From: Spirochaeta sp.
Lineage (GTDB): Bacteria > Spirochaetota > Spirochaetia > DSM-27196 > Alkalispirochaetaceae
Assembly: GCA_007130865.1 (NCBI GenBank)
Contig: SLRR01000235.1
Coordinates: 1 to 49,462, forward strand
DNA length: 49,462 bases
Direction of reading: 5' to 3'
Shown here one piece after another: positions 49,426 to 49,462 of this stretch (positions within the stretch are counted from its first letter, which is position 1; each line of letters starts with the position of its first letter). Below the pieces are notes generated by a model, which did not search any database, was not told the origin of the DNA, and saw only the letters and a list, made by a program, of their open reading frames with translations. A program made the position numbers and the translations under genes.

Positions 49426-49462
49426 ATGGATAACAATGCAGTAGCGGCTGTTGCGAAATCGG
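49426..49462 (+). CDS. Start of an unidentified gene (cut by window edge)
   Basis: ATG with AGGAG 10 nt upstream and open to the end: MDNNAVAAVAKS. Twelve residues are too few to identify. Confidence 0.6.
   Translation, partial: MDNNAVAAVAKS

Overview
The window is a roughly 60% GC bacterial chromosome segment packed with ordinary, mostly intact genes. It shows no phage, transposon, CRISPR or tRNA signal. The best guess for the source is a free-living spirochaete (Spirochaetales). Several features point the same way: a very long FapA/DUF342 protein next to a MinD-like ATPase, a MurA with Asp instead of the catalytic Cys, a lipoprotein plus LysM-protein pair laid out like treponemal TmpA/TmpB, a STAS protein with a C-terminal zinc ribbon, a carotenoid desaturase, and many small lipoproteins. 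This is inference from gene content; no rRNA is present to confirm it.

Layout. 1-6405: a ROK repressor (cut by the window edge) divergent from a sugar ABC transporter (binding lipoprotein and two permeases, no ATPase) and a GH65 disaccharide phosphorylase. 6517-11036: a CrtI-type carotenoid desaturase and the three-gene proton-translocating transhydrogenase (pntAA-pntAB-pntB). 11039-17762: an HD-GYP protein, yidD, rpmB, rpmG, a PlsC-like acyltransferase with zinc ribbon, lnt and lgt, so two of the three classical lipoprotein-maturation enzymes lie side by side. 17780-22310: fapA, a MinD-like ATPase and a small membrane protein. 22386-27077: a C-terminal processing protease, rsmE, a degenerate WecG/TagA-like protein, FxsA, an exported protein and an atypical SDR. 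27152-29001: a STAS/zinc-ribbon protein, a PspA-like coiled coil and a winged-helix regulator with a dead receiver. 29002-29287: an intergenic region with two evenly spaced pairs of DnaA-box-like sites and inverted repeats. 29288-32798: a translationally coupled operon of two membrane proteins and a DjlA-like J-domain protein. 32782-37881: murA, a lipoprotein, thrC and an HD-domain protein. 37927-41949: a lipoprotein, a three-part EIIA / PK_C-like / diadenylate cyclase protein, a 43-residue lipoprotein, an MgtC-type protein and a BI-1 family protein. 42067-46780: a PAS protein, an aminotransferase, hisA, a hisE with a decayed HisI domain, csaA and leuB. 46781-49462: tandem terminator hairpins, the TmpB/TmpA-like pair, a coiled-coil exported protein and the first codons of one more gene.

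The most unusual items are the EIIA-(PK_C-like)-DAC protein, which could couple PTS or metabolic state to c-di-AMP, the paired DnaA boxes, and a recurring leaderless-transcript architecture in which a good -10 box lies 6-8 nt before the start codon and no ribosome-binding site is seen (lnt, the DAC gene, mgtC-like, the aminotransferase, leuB, the HD protein). Promoters and operators were read by eye and have not been tested.
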